DNA of 64,000 nt. It comes from Puteibacter caeruleilacunae. GTDB taxonomy: Bacteria > Bacteroidota > Bacteroidia > Bacteroidales > Prolixibacteraceae. The notes under the pieces are model-generated. The model was not told the DNA's origin and searched no databases. It saw only the letters and a program-made list of their open reading frames with translations. Within the stretch, counting starts at the first letter, position 1. Each line of letters opens with the position of its first letter. The position numbers and the translations under genes were made by a program. The DNA is taken from the NCBI GenBank assembly GCA_005217565.1, contig SJCO01000001.1:248001-312000 (forward strand). Reading direction: 5' to 3'. This document shows positions 53,310 through 62,012 of the stretch, one piece after another.

Positions 53310-53759
53310 ATGATATTTAATGGAATAAATAATCAATCAGTAGAGTTTAAAGTCGTAAACTATCAATTTCCGGCATTGAGGGATAAGGATTATGATGGTA
53401 ATTGGTTGACAATCTATTTAAATGTAAAAAGCGAGTTTGGCGATTGGCAGGTGACAGATCCATTACTCTTGACTTGGGAAATTGAAGATTTAATTGAGTG
53501 GTTAATGATATTGTCAAGAAATGAAAAACCAGAATATTTACATCAAGAATTTATAGAACCAAACTTGTCATTTCACTTATTAAGTGACTCCAATAATGCT
53601 ATCAAAGAAATTAAGATACTATTTCAGTTAGAATGTGTCCCAAAGAATGTTGATGGCGACAAAGAGTATTTTGTGATTTTTGAAGCGAATAATGAAGAGT
53701 TAAAGAGGATTGCTGAAGATTTAGAAAAAGAACTAGAGAAATATCCAATAAAGAGATGA
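53310..53759 (+). CDS. WapI-like immunity protein
   Basis: 149 aa, no signal peptide, cytosolic. The pattern VEFKVVNYQFPALRDKDYDG, NWLTIYLNVKSEFGDWQ and LLLTWEIEDLIEWLMILSRN, then LSFHLLSD and FQLECVP resembles the WapI/YxiJ-type immunity family that protects against wall-associated WapA-type toxins. No cognate toxin lies next to it. It opens a run of small acidic proteins in the same orientation, typical of orphan immunity clusters. Confidence 0.6.
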   Translation: MIFNGINNQSVEFKVVNYQFPALRDKDYDGNWLTIYLNVKSEFGDWQVTDPLLLTWEIEDLIEWLMILSRNEKPEYLHQEFIEPNLSFHLLSDSNNAIKEIKILFQLECVPKNVDGDKEYFVIFEANNEELKRIAEDLEKELEKYPIKR

Positions 53760-53872
53760 ACACGAGTTATAGCATATGGCAAGAAACTAAGAGCAATCGC
53801 ATGTTCGGTTTCTGTCGTATTAGTGAAGATGTAAGTCTTAATTTAAGCCAAGAATAAAGTAAAACTACTATA

Positions 53873-54217
53873 ATGAATTTCAAAAATATAATCTCACCAG
53901 TACTGTTAGTGCTTCTACTGAGTTCTTTTTCACTGAAAAAGGAAGAAAAATTGGAAATAACTCAGAAGAATTTGCTAGGAGCTTATGGCAATGATGAAGA
54001 AACAGAGAATGCTTATTTTGGAATCGATAATGATTCAATTTTTTATGTTGATGCAGCTGTTTCTGTGAAATATGAACTTAAAAAGGATACTTTAGTCATA
54101 ATGGATCCAGAGAACGGTGTCGGGAGGTTTTTAATTCTTAAGCTTACAACAGATTCATTGGCATTTAATAATCTTGAGTATGATTTGGATATTCGTTTAA
54201 ATCGACGAAAACAATAA
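53873..54217 (+). CDS. Small secreted hypothetical protein
   Basis: 114 aa with an N-terminal hydrophobic segment (ISPVLLVLLLSSFSL) and no lipobox Cys. The rest is strand-rich (AYFGIDNDSIFYVDAAVSVKY, then LKKDTLVIMD and FLILKLTTDSLAF), like small lipocalin-type domains found beside immunity genes. I do not recognise the family. Its stop overlaps the next ATG by one base (TAATG), so the two are translationally coupled. Confidence 0.6.
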   Translation: MNFKNIISPVLLVLLLSSFSLKKEEKLEITQKNLLGAYGNDEETENAYFGIDNDSIFYVDAAVSVKYELKKDTLVIMDPENGVGRFLILKLTTDSLAFNNLEYDLDIRLNRRKQ

Positions 54218-54726
54218 TGAAGCAATCTAAAGTCTTCAGTCCTTTGGCTATAATTTTGAATTTCTTCACTTCCAAGGGAGAATCAGAAACTTTTGTTTCA
54301 GAAAGTGGATGGTTTAAGTTCGACAAACCCAAAGAATGGATCTATGAGCGAGAGGATAAGGATACCTATTCATTTCACAACGAGAGTGATTGGAAAGGAA
54401 GTCTGAGAATAAGTCCTTATAGGTTCACAGGTGCAGAAACAGAAGTACAGATTGAAAAAGTTGATCAATATGTGAATGATGAGCTTAATGAACAGGAGGA
54501 TGCCAAAAGAATTTCATTAGGAGACAAAGAAGTTGTTTTCTACTCAAAGATCATAGATTCAGAAGAGGATGTATTACAAATTGATTATTTAGTTTTTGGC
54601 ATTGAAAATACCTTGTTTCTTTGTTCTTTTACGATTGACAATAAAGAAGTAAACGACCTTAAAGTAAAAAAAGGAATAACGTTGTATAGAAGGGCATTAG
54701 AGTCCTTACTGCTGAATGATCAATAA
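54217..54726 (+). CDS. DUF3805-like protein
   Basis: 169 aa. Core features FVSESGWFKFDKPKEWIYER, YSFHNESDWKGSLRISPYRF and a late strand LVFGIENTLFLCSFTIDNKE resemble DUF3805, a small alpha/beta family found near polymorphic-toxin immunity genes. The first 20 residues are weakly hydrophobic and not a clear signal peptide. Coupled to the preceding gene by a one-base overlap. Function unknown. Confidence 0.55.
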   Translation: MKQSKVFSPLAIILNFFTSKGESETFVSESGWFKFDKPKEWIYEREDKDTYSFHNESDWKGSLRISPYRFTGAETEVQIEKVDQYVNDELNEQEDAKRISLGDKEVVFYSKIIDSEEDVLQIDYLVFGIENTLFLCSFTIDNKEVNDLKVKKGITLYRRALESLLLNDQ

Positions 54727-54736
54727 AAACGACACG

Positions 54737-54880
54737 ATGAAAATGAAATCTTATATCTTGATATCCCTTTTCCTTATTTCTGGACGTTATGATGATGTTA
54801 GCGATAAATTGACGAATCTGGAGAAGTTAAATATTAAGTTGATAAAGAGTCGTGAGGAAAAATTAAAGAAACAGAATTGA
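54737..54880 (+). CDS. Small protein, 47 aa, hydrophobic start and charged helix
   Basis: MKMKSYILISLFLISG followed by a charged helical stretch (DKLTNLEKLNIKLIKSREEK, then LKKQN). It fits snugly: 10 bp after the DUF3805-like stop and directly abutting the next ATG (TGA-ATG). The spacing argues it is translated. A membrane-anchored or secreted helical peptide is the most that can be said. Confidence 0.45.
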   Translation: MKMKSYILISLFLISGRYDDVSDKLTNLEKLNIKLIKSREEKLKKQN

Positions 54881-55510
54881 ATGAGTAAGGATAATACAAA
54901 ACAGTTTGTAACGAGCAAAGTTGTTGGGAAACTATTACAAGATGACCAATTTGAGGATTGGTGGGAGAGTGAACCAAGAGAAATTCCGTTTTTCGACAAT
55001 AAGAAAATAGAAATAACTTTCATGGATTTAGTGCCAGCTGATGATAATACATTCATAGAAGAAGCGGACAGGGCCCTAGAGTCATTTTTTTCTAAATCCA
55101 ATACTGATAGAAATGGATTATCGGTTTTAGTCTATAAGCATAGCATTGACTTTGTTGATGCTGTTGGCTGGGAAGATGAAGACGAATATTTAAGAGATTT
55201 AAAAGATAAGAATGAGATATGGAATTATGTATATCCACAACAAATTATGGTGTCTCGAAGAAATAGACGAGACAAGGATATCTACATAACCATAGCTTGC
55301 GAATGTGATTGGGAACAAGAACATGGACTTCAACTTATATTCCGACAAGGAAAAAAGCTGACAAGAATTAGTGATCAAGATGGGCATTTAACCGAATCAG
55401 ATGCATTTGATACTCCCGATAATGAGGATTTCTTGTTGAGCGAATTTGATTCTAACAGTAATATTAGTGACAAAAAACGACTACCTTGGTGGAGAAGATT
55501 GTGGTCTTAA
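54881..55510 (+). CDS. DUF6985-like cytosolic protein
   Basis: 209 aa, strongly acidic. The central part DRNGLSVLVYKHSIDFVDAV, the motif PQQIMVSRRNRRDKDIYITI and ACECDWEQEHGLQLIFRQGK, then DQDGHLTESDAF match my recollection of DUF6985, which occurs in immunity-like clusters. The C-terminus (KKRLPWWRRLWS) is basic and aromatic, out of character with the rest. Its last 25 bases overlap the SMR gene. Function unknown; immunity is inferred from context. Confidence 0.55.
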   Translation: MSKDNTKQFVTSKVVGKLLQDDQFEDWWESEPREIPFFDNKKIEITFMDLVPADDNTFIEEADRALESFFSKSNTDRNGLSVLVYKHSIDFVDAVGWEDEDEYLRDLKDKNEIWNYVYPQQIMVSRRNRRDKDIYITIACECDWEQEHGLQLIFRQGKKLTRISDQDGHLTESDAFDTPDNEDFLLSEFDSNSNISDKKRLPWWRRLWS

Positions 55511-55818
55511 TAGCAACTATTGCAGAAGTTGTTGGAACAGCTGCACTTAAATACTCCGATGGATTTACTATACTTATCCCGTCTGTAATTGTGGCAATTG
55601 GGTACTTGGTCGCTTTTTACTTTTTGTCATTAGCCCTAAAAAGTATGTCTGTTGGTATTGCATATGCAATCTGGTCAGGGATTGGAACAGTGTTGATTGC
55701 CTTAATGGCTTACTTCCTCTTTAAACAAGAATTAGATCTGGCTGCTGTAATTGGACTTATCTTGATTATTTCAGGAGTGATTGTGATCAATCTTTTTTCA
55801 AAGAGTATATCACATTGA
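55486..55818 (+). CDS. Small multidrug resistance (SMR/EmrE-type) exporter
   Basis: 110 aa with four membrane helices. E14 (IAEVVGTAALKYSDGF) is the essential proton/substrate glutamate; AYAIWSGIGTVLIALMAYFL and the ending GVIVINLFSK are family signatures. It expels cationic drugs or guanidinium-like ions in exchange for protons. No ATG precedes E14 at the right distance; the start must be TTG (55486) or GTG (55489), and both lie inside the upstream gene. That suggests coupled translation or loss of the native start. Confidence 0.85.
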   Translation: MVEKIVVLIATIAEVVGTAALKYSDGFTILIPSVIVAIGYLVAFYFLSLALKSMSVGIAYAIWSGIGTVLIALMAYFLFKQELDLAAVIGLILIISGVIVINLFSKSISH

Positions 55819-56144
55819 ATTTTTATTGTTAAACTAAAAAGGAATAGCTAAATTAGAGCTTCGAAAACAACAACATGATGATTAACCACCCTAAAATCCC
55901 ACACAGACTACTTGTCGAATTGCGACAGAAGAGATGTGTTTGTAGCACTTTCTCCAGAGATCTTCTTATAAAAAAGGATTTTCATTCTTCTCCGTAGACA
56001 TTACAATACTTATTACTTATTAGAATATCCAAAAGATGGAGGTTGTATTGGTTGCTAGTCTGTTGAGACTGTATTGTACACTGACTGGTCAACAGGAGCA
56101 TCTATATCGACTATATAATTAGAAATAACTAAATCATAGGAATC
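55819..56144. other. 326-bp intergenic region, no gene supported
   Basis: A 40-codon frame from 55875 has no family-like content. A perfect 7-bp dyad (CTGTTGA 56060-56066, TCAACAG 56089-56095) lies 50 bp upstream of the next gene and could be an operator. Nothing else recognised. Confidence 0.4.
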
Positions 56145-57113
56145 ATGAACATTTTAATTAAAACACTACTACTTACAATATTTATTTCTGTTACGTTAAG
56201 CGCTAGCTCAAAAGAGGTGACCATTATCGGTATAAGTCATGGATTTGAAACAGGTGAGCTCGTAGTAAGGGCTGAAAAGGACTATGTTATCCAGATTGAA
56301 GATGATAAATTTGAGATTACAATTCCTTTAAAGACAAGTCCTCAGAGGATTTATTTAAAGGCTCCAAAGATGAAACGGTTAGTTCCTTTTTACGCTGAAT
56401 CAGGCGTAATGAAAGTGGAAGTATTCAAAAAAGGATTTGTGAAAAATACACATTTTACGGGATCGGAAGCTCAAGATATTAAGTGTAAATTTGATGATGC
56501 TTTAAAGAATGATTGGCGTGAATTTCGAAAGCAACTATCGGTACATTTAAACACACTCCCTGGTGTCCATTATTTGACAATAAACATGAAAAGTATACCT
56601 GTTGAAGAGGTTAAAGAGTTATATTCCAGAATTGAGGAACCATTTAAAGAGAGTGCTAAGTACATTAGAGCTTATCTTAATACTTGTCAGATTGAGCCTA
56701 TGGATAAAGGAGCCAAAGCTTATAGCTTTTCATGGGATAATAATGATCAGGCTAAAAAACTATCAGATTTTCAAGGGAAGTATGTGTTATTAAATTTTAC
56801 AGCTACGGGGTGTCATTCTTGCTGGAAAGCATATGACGGAATGAATGAATTAGAAGAGGCTCATGGAGATAAAATTAAAGTTATCTCACTACATGTTGAC
56901 GATAGTAAGGAGGCATGGTATAAAATGGCTAAAAGGATGAATATCAATTTTAAATGTAAATCTCTATGGAATATTGCGAAGAAAGATGAAGTTATTGCTG
57001 TGTACAAGATTGATATTTTACCTACTTTCATACTTATTGATAAAAGTGGTAAGATTATAGATCGCTGGGCTGGAAGTCTACGTTCAAAGAAAATATTAAG
57101 GGAGATTGATTAA
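56145..57113 (+). CDS. TlpA-like thioredoxin-fold protein
   Basis: 322 aa with a signal peptide (1-22). A DUF4369-like beta domain spans about 25-110. The C-terminal thioredoxin fold (about 195-322) has the active site TGCHSCWKAYDG (C226 and C229) and IDILPTFILIDKSG with the cis-Pro. C-H-S-C differs from the usual CGPC or CPPC. It likely works as a periplasmic disulfide reductase or oxidoreductase. The gene is alone on its strand and ends at a strong shared terminator. Confidence 0.85.
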   Translation: MNILIKTLLLTIFISVTLSASSKEVTIIGISHGFETGELVVRAEKDYVIQIEDDKFEITIPLKTSPQRIYLKAPKMKRLVPFYAESGVMKVEVFKKGFVKNTHFTGSEAQDIKCKFDDALKNDWREFRKQLSVHLNTLPGVHYLTINMKSIPVEEVKELYSRIEEPFKESAKYIRAYLNTCQIEPMDKGAKAYSFSWDNNDQAKKLSDFQGKYVLLNFTATGCHSCWKAYDGMNELEEAHGDKIKVISLHVDDSKEAWYKMAKRMNINFKCKSLWNIAKKDEVIAVYKIDILPTFILIDKSGKIIDRWAGSLRSKKILREID

Positions 57114-57173
57114 AGTATAGTACTGTAATGCGTAATAAACTAATAGATCTAATGCATTATTTACTAATTCTGG

Positions 57174-57207
57174 AAACATTATCTGCCTGCAAAGGCAGAT
57201 AATGTTT
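57174..57207. terminator. Bidirectional intrinsic terminator
   Basis: Perfect 15-bp inverted repeat (57174-57188 and 57193-57207) with a 4-nt loop, between the converging TlpA-like and beta-propeller genes. Confidence 0.9.
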
Positions 57208-57213
57208 GTCTTT

Positions 57214-58365
57214 CTATTTCCTATGCTTGACCAGCATGATCACCGGATTTGATTCTTCATGTAGTTTCGATGCAATCTCTTTTAGTCTGCCTTTCAGGTG
57301 CCCTTTTTTATTGGCTTCAATAAGGTCGACAGCACTTAGGGAAATATAAGTGGCGACTTCATGATTTGCAACGTTCCATCTCATCGGGACTTTCTTTTTT
57401 ACTGAATAATCATTGTTGAGGACGGTACATTCGAACAGGGCTTTTTCTTGATTGTCATACACCAAACGGGTAGTCGGGAAGCCTCGTCTTTTTTCAATGC
57501 TGAACTTTTTCTTGATTGTTGTGAGGAAGCTGTATCGATCGGTTATAACAGTTGGATATAGAAACACCTGAGGATCCATTGTCTGCGTGGAGGGAGTTGT
57601 TATTATTATTGGATTTGCCTTACCATTGGGCATATAGTTATACACCGTATCGGACGAGGATCTTGTAAGGGCCCAACCATCTCGCGAAGGGATTGCCTGG
57701 CAGTATTCTGGTGTAACTACTATTTCTCCTTTTATCCAAACAGGTGTTTGCAGCTCCCCAATTGGGAATTGAATTTCTTTAGTGATGCTTCCATCTTTCT
57801 TCGAAACAAGCAAATGACACGATTCTTTGGTCTCGCCTGACGGAGAGTAGTGTTTGAAGCAAATTAAATTATCCTTGTCGTAATTGTGGATGTAATTGTA
57901 ATAACTGGTGTCGGCAAAATTGAATCGTCTTTTAAAGTTTCCGAATAAATCGTATACAAGGATTTTTCTCAATGGATAATCTACCACGAACATCTCATCC
58001 TTTTCTTCATCAAGGATAAGGCCAAAAATCCCGGAATATTCTTCTTCACTTCGTCCTAACCTGTTTATCTTTCTTAAGCCTTTACCTGTTTTATCAAAGA
58101 TCAATATGTCGCCATCTCTGGCTTTATTTCTAATCACTATGACATTCTTTCCAACAGCTTGCACATAGCCATAAGTGATAAATTCATCGGAAGTTTCCAA
58201 TGGAATATATTCAACATCCATAAAGTCTTGAAGAATAAGATCTTTCTTCGGATAGCTTGCTTTTACATCAACATTGATGATTTCTGTTGTGTGGTTATTT
58301 TTTGTCATGCATCCTGTGATTGCTACAGACAACATGATTGCTATAATTGAAATCGCTCTATTCAT
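57214..58365 (-). CDS. 6-bladed beta-propeller lipoprotein
   Basis: 383 aa with lipobox ITGC (Cys 19). Blade-like repeats begin with MDVEYIPLETSDEFI, then VIVIRNKARDGDILIFDKTG, INRLGRSEEEYSGIFGLILD and EKDEMFVVDYPLRKILVYDL, followed by FGNFKRRF. This is the NHL-like 6-bladed beta-propeller family (formerly DUF5128) that Bacteroidota display in large numbers, often beside TlpA-type proteins as here. The ligand is unknown. It follows the TlpA/DUF4369 gene at 58469 on the same strand, with a terminator between. Confidence 0.88.
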   Translation of the reverse strand: MNRAISIIAIMLSVAITGCMTKNNHTTEIINVDVKASYPKKDLILQDFMDVEYIPLETSDEFITYGYVQAVGKNVIVIRNKARDGDILIFDKTGKGLRKINRLGRSEEEYSGIFGLILDEEKDEMFVVDYPLRKILVYDLFGNFKRRFNFADTSYYNYIHNYDKDNLICFKHYSPSGETKESCHLLVSKKDGSITKEIQFPIGELQTPVWIKGEIVVTPEYCQAIPSRDGWALTRSSSDTVYNYMPNGKANPIIITTPSTQTMDPQVFLYPTVITDRYSFLTTIKKKFSIEKRRGFPTTRLVYDNQEKALFECTVLNNDYSVKKKVPMRWNVANHEVATYISLSAVDLIEANKKGHLKGRLKEIASKLHEESNPVIMLVKHRK

Positions 58366-58419
58366 CGTTCTAATTGTATTTAATAATTAGTCAGTATGTT
58401 GTATTTTTATATTTAGGGG

Positions 58420-58453
58420 ACAGGAGCTCCGGTAGATCTGCCAGAGTTCCTGT
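58420..58453 (-). terminator. Terminator of the TlpA/DUF4369 gene
   Basis: 13-bp arms (58420-58432 and 58441-58453, two G-T pairs) with an 8-nt loop, 16 bp after the stop at 58469 on the minus strand. Confidence 0.65.
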
Positions 58454-58468
58454 TTCTGTGGGGTGTAT

Positions 58469-59905
58469 TTATTCTGTGGCCAGGGTGCTTAAACGCTTTG
58501 CAAGGCGCTCGTTATTTTCTTTTGATGGCCGGTCGGCACAGTAATCTTTTAGTCTGCCTTGTTTGTCGATGATCATGTAGTTGGGTACCCAATTCATTTC
58601 CATCAGTTGCAGGAATTTTGCCTTAAATCCATGTTTCAATACATAGTGGTTCTCTTTTGTGTGAGTGGTTTCATAAACTTTAGTCCATTGCTTTTGTGGG
58701 ACTTGTTCAGTCGATAGAAACACAAAACTAATGTTTTTTCCCTTTAGTTTCTCTTTGAGATCCCTGGAATAAGGCATTGCCATTCTGCAAGGATAACAGT
58801 TCATTGCCCAGGTATCGAGGTATACCACTTTTCCTTGCTGCTGAGCCATGACTTCACCGAGGGTTATCTCATTCTTTGCAGTGTCGAGCAATATGGTGTT
58901 TTGAAAAGCGAGGTTTAACGACTTACCGAGTAGTGACCTTTTCTTATCTCTTTTTTCTAGTGATTTGCCGACAACCTCTATGGGGATGCTGCTTGTTTTT
59001 ATCTTTTCAAATTCTTGAATCGCCAGAGAGTCGTAGTTGTTGAATGCCAATTGTCCCTCAATCCAGTTTGCTAGTATGTACTCTTTGGTTTTTCCCTTAA
59101 GCGTATCAAACATGAAGATGTGTTTGGCTTCTGTCCAATTGAGTGCTTCATTGTTTTCTTTAATAAGTATGGCATAAAGGTATATGTAATCGCTTATTTC
59201 TTTAATGTATCGGAAAGATTCGATTTTATCATCACTGATGAATCGATCTATTGTCTTAAATTCGAGATACTCCTTTGGCAAGGATAGAGACTGAAAGTCG
59301 ATCTTGTTCTTACGTGAATAGGCTCGCGGATATTTATTGAGGTAACACTCGTAGATTACTTCGTTTTCAAGTTTGAAGTAATCGATATACTCTTTCTCGA
59401 GCTTCACCGTTTTCAAAAAATCATCTAATAGATGAAGGCGACTGTTTTTGAAGATTTTTAATTGTACGAGAAATTCATCCAAAGGAAGTGAAGCTTCTTT
59501 ATATTTCCCGGAAAAGTCATCCTCCGATAGCTTATTTTTACGAATCAGTTGTAGAAAATTGTTTTTGTTGGCTCCTTTGCCTGTAAAGGTGATTCCACTA
59601 TCTTCTTCTTCTATGGTGAACTTGTCATCAGGCAATATAATTAGATTATTGTAATTGTTGTTCACCTTAATTCTCGCTGTGGCTATTCTCGTTATTGGAA
59701 TCTGGAGTTCGAATTTTCCTTTCTCATCGACATTGGCGTTGTATTCCTTTGACTGGGCTAGTGGATTGTTTTTTATCCATAATTGTACCTGGTCGTTTTT
59801 TAAGGAGGGGATCTCTCCTGATATGCTTACCTGTGCTGCGATTTTCTCTATGCAACAGAAGGCTATAATGACCGATAGAAATAATGATGCTTTAAATAGT
59901 TTCAT
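58469..59905 (-). CDS. TlpA-like thioredoxin with N-terminal DUF4369-like domain
   Basis: 478 aa with a signal peptide (1-24, IAAQ). Residues 25-110 form the DUF4369-like beta domain (VSISGEIPSLKNDQVQLWIK). A long helical middle follows, and the C-terminal thioredoxin domain has VVYLDTWAMNCYPC (C370 and C373) and the cis-Pro segment WVPNYMIIDKQG. Such proteins are periplasmic disulfide reductases or peroxiredoxin-like. Two TTAGTT-type dyads 20 bp apart lie upstream (60000-60035) and may control it. Confidence 0.88.
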   Translation of the reverse strand: MKLFKASLFLSVIIAFCCIEKIAAQVSISGEIPSLKNDQVQLWIKNNPLAQSKEYNANVDEKGKFELQIPITRIATARIKVNNNYNNLIILPDDKFTIEEEDSGITFTGKGANKNNFLQLIRKNKLSEDDFSGKYKEASLPLDEFLVQLKIFKNSRLHLLDDFLKTVKLEKEYIDYFKLENEVIYECYLNKYPRAYSRKNKIDFQSLSLPKEYLEFKTIDRFISDDKIESFRYIKEISDYIYLYAILIKENNEALNWTEAKHIFMFDTLKGKTKEYILANWIEGQLAFNNYDSLAIQEFEKIKTSSIPIEVVGKSLEKRDKKRSLLGKSLNLAFQNTILLDTAKNEITLGEVMAQQQGKVVYLDTWAMNCYPCRMAMPYSRDLKEKLKGKNISFVFLSTEQVPQKQWTKVYETTHTKENHYVLKHGFKAKFLQLMEMNWVPNYMIIDKQGRLKDYCADRPSKENNERLAKRLSTLATE

Positions 59906-60288
59906 AATTGTTGTTTTCCTTTTTGATGATGCCCAACAGGTGTTTGTTCAGGGTATCATGTGTTCCATTAGTTTCTTATTTTTTAGTTGGGGTAAAAATA
60001 ACTAATCAATTAGTTAATCAACTAATGAAATAGTTAAAAAATCAAAAAAAGTGAATTTAAGGAATGTTTGTGATGATCGTTCACCCTGAAAAGAACTGTT
60101 ATTTAAGGGTGATTTTTCGGTAAATCAAGAGTGTGTGCTTATTCGGAATGTTTTAACCTGAACAGAGGTGAAGGTATTCATTCTTAAATCTAATTACTAT
60201 CTTAGCCCGCTGTGAACATTGGGGAGAAGATCGTTTTATTGTCTGCTTTTCCTGTTAGTAATTATCCACCGAATAAAGTACAAGATTA
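59906..60288. other. 383-bp divergent intergenic region
   Basis: No gene seen. It holds the TTAGTT dyads (60000-60035) and a 7-bp hairpin TCACCCT...AGGGTGA (60081-60112) followed by five T on the plus strand, which looks like an attenuator or weak terminator. Confidence 0.5.
60000..60035. promoter_or_regulatory. Tandem AACTAAT...ATTAGTT dyads
   Basis: AACTAATCAATTAGTT (60000-60015, 14 of 16 symmetric) and a degenerate second copy at 60020-60035; the starts are 20 bp apart. The position 95 bp upstream of the TlpA/DUF4369 gene fits a cooperative repressor site. Confidence 0.45.
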
Positions 60289-60705
60289 ATGAAACCATCA
60301 ATAGTTGAAATATCGTCTGAAGATACCTTAAATATTCGCCACAAGGTGATGTGGCCTGATAGATCAATTGAGTACGTACGCGTGCCTAATGATGATAAAG
60401 GAAGGCACTTTGGTCTATTTATCAATGATAAAATGATTTCGGTGATTTCTTTGTTTGTTGTGGATAACGTAGCTCAGTTTCGAAAATTTGCAACACTTAC
60501 CGATTACCAGGGAAAAGGTTATGGTACAATTTTGTTAAAAGAGATTATTGCTCTTGTTGAGCGTGAGCATCTTGATAAGGTGTGGTGTAATGCCCGAGTG
60601 GATAAGTCTGGCTATTACGCTAAATTCGGTATGACTTTAACTGATGAAAAGTTTGTAAAGGGTGGCATCGAGTATGTTATAATGGAAAAATCATTCGTCG
60701 ACTGA
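60289..60705 (+). CDS. GNAT-family N-acetyltransferase
   Basis: 138 aa, the usual length for a single GNAT domain. FRKFATLTDYQGKGYGTILL contains the acetyl-CoA loop (Q-G-K-G-Y-G) and VWCNARVDKSGYYAKFGMTL is the beta-5/alpha-4 segment. The beginning (HKVMWPDRSIEYVRVPNDDK) is like ElaA/arginine-type family members. The acceptor is unknown. Confidence 0.88.
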   Translation: MKPSIVEISSEDTLNIRHKVMWPDRSIEYVRVPNDDKGRHFGLFINDKMISVISLFVVDNVAQFRKFATLTDYQGKGYGTILLKEIIALVEREHLDKVWCNARVDKSGYYAKFGMTLTDEKFVKGGIEYVIMEKSFVD

Positions 60706-60824
60706 TTGACGTTTATTTATTCGATTCAAACTATTTATATATAATTAACAATATTTGACATAATACTCCTTCGTATTCTTTTTATATTTAATCTCTAAAT
60801 TAGTAAAGACTAATAGGTTCTGAT

Positions 60825-61124
60825 ATGAGAACGATACGACTGATACTTACATTTTACAAATCATTTGCTTTTGCTAGCTTGATGATTACACTTTCGTGTG
60901 TAACTATTATTTACGCTTGGGGACTGGATGCTTTTGCTGCAGTGTTTTGGTTTAAAATTGCTACGCTAGCTGTTAATTTCTACTACATCAACAGTTTTAA
61001 AAAGGATGTATACTTTTACTATAAAAACCTCGGAGTGACAAAGAAACGGTTATGGATTTCAACACTTTCCTTCGACTTAATTTTGTTTGTATTACTAATG
61101 ACAATAACCTATAAAATAAGATGA
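60825..61124 (+). CDS. Small integral membrane protein of an ABC module
   Basis: 99 aa with three hydrophobic segments (about 15-35, 40-60 and 77-96). I recognise no family. Its stop overlaps the ABC ATPase start by 4 bp (ATGA), so it is probably the membrane partner or part of it. At about 100 residues it is much smaller than a normal ABC permease. Confidence 0.6.
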   Translation: MRTIRLILTFYKSFAFASLMITLSCVTIIYAWGLDAFAAVFWFKIATLAVNFYYINSFKKDVYFYYKNLGVTKKRLWISTLSFDLILFVLLMTITYKIR

Positions 61125-61795
61125 CGAACATACTTGAAATTGATAGTGTTATCCTGGAATTTGATATGCATCGTGTTTTGCAGAGTGTGTACCTTAAAAG
61201 TGAAACAGGGAAAGTAACCGGACTGTTAGGAAGGAATGGTGCTGGTAAATCATGCCTGATGAAGATATTGTTTGGAGAACTTATTCCTCTTGATAAATCG
61301 ATCAGGATTAATGGTTATCCATTGGTGGATTCATATCGTTCTCCTGAAGATATTAGGTATTTGCCTCAAAGTAGGTTTGCACCTGATTATGTAACGGTTA
61401 AGAGAATTGTTGAGGATTTTAATCTTGAGTTTGATGATCTTCTTGATTTCTTTCCTGAGTTTGAAAAATTGTATCGGTCGAAGATGACTGATTTATCAAG
61501 TGGTGAGCGGAGGATTATTGAAATGTATGCAATATTGGCTTCACAGACTAAATTCTGCATGCTGGATGAGCCTTTTTCGCAGATTATGCCTATTCATGTT
61601 GAGACTATCAAGAAGTTGATTCTTCGAGAAAAGGAGAATAAGGGAATTATTATAACCGACCATATGTACAGGCACATTATCGATATTTGTGATGATTTGT
61701 ATGTTATTAGTAACGGTAAAACTCATCTTACTAATAGTATCCAAGATTTAGAAACACTTGGTTACGCAAGAATAAATGAACCCATAGAGGCGTGA
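61121..61795 (+). CDS. ABC transporter ATP-binding protein
   Basis: 224 aa. Walker A GRNGAGKS (37-44), Q-loop Gln83 (LPQ), signature LSSGE (125-129), Walker B FCMLDE (145-150) and switch His in TDHMY. All catalytic motifs are present. The insert between Walker A and the signature is short, as in compact lipid or peptide exporters. It is coupled to a tiny membrane protein with no larger permease downstream, so what it energises is open. A terminator follows. Confidence 0.88.
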   Translation: MTNILEIDSVILEFDMHRVLQSVYLKSETGKVTGLLGRNGAGKSCLMKILFGELIPLDKSIRINGYPLVDSYRSPEDIRYLPQSRFAPDYVTVKRIVEDFNLEFDDLLDFFPEFEKLYRSKMTDLSSGERRIIEMYAILASQTKFCMLDEPFSQIMPIHVETIKKLILREKENKGIIITDHMYRHIIDICDDLYVISNGKTHLTNSIQDLETLGYARINEPIEA

Positions 61796-61825
61796 TATTA
61801 CTAAGGGAATTCTTCGTTTCTTCAG

Positions 61826-61861
61826 ACATTGCCTGCCCTAAGGGGCAGAGCTTAGCAATGT
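61826..61861 (+). terminator. Terminator of the ABC operon
   Basis: CTGCCC/GGGCAG (61833-61838, 61843-61848) extended by ACATTGC/GCAATGT (61826-61832, 61855-61861) with a 6-nt bulge, followed by a T-rich run. Confidence 0.7.
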
Positions 61862-62012
61862 TTTATTTTGATCTCCACATAATGCATCTTGCCAATGCTA
61901 ACCATTTAACCATTTACCTTTCTACCATTGTACTGTCCCGTCTCCTTTATCTGGTCTTCCATTTTCCGTTTTCTAATAATCTTGTTAATATTGTAGCAAA
62001 TTCCGCAACTGA

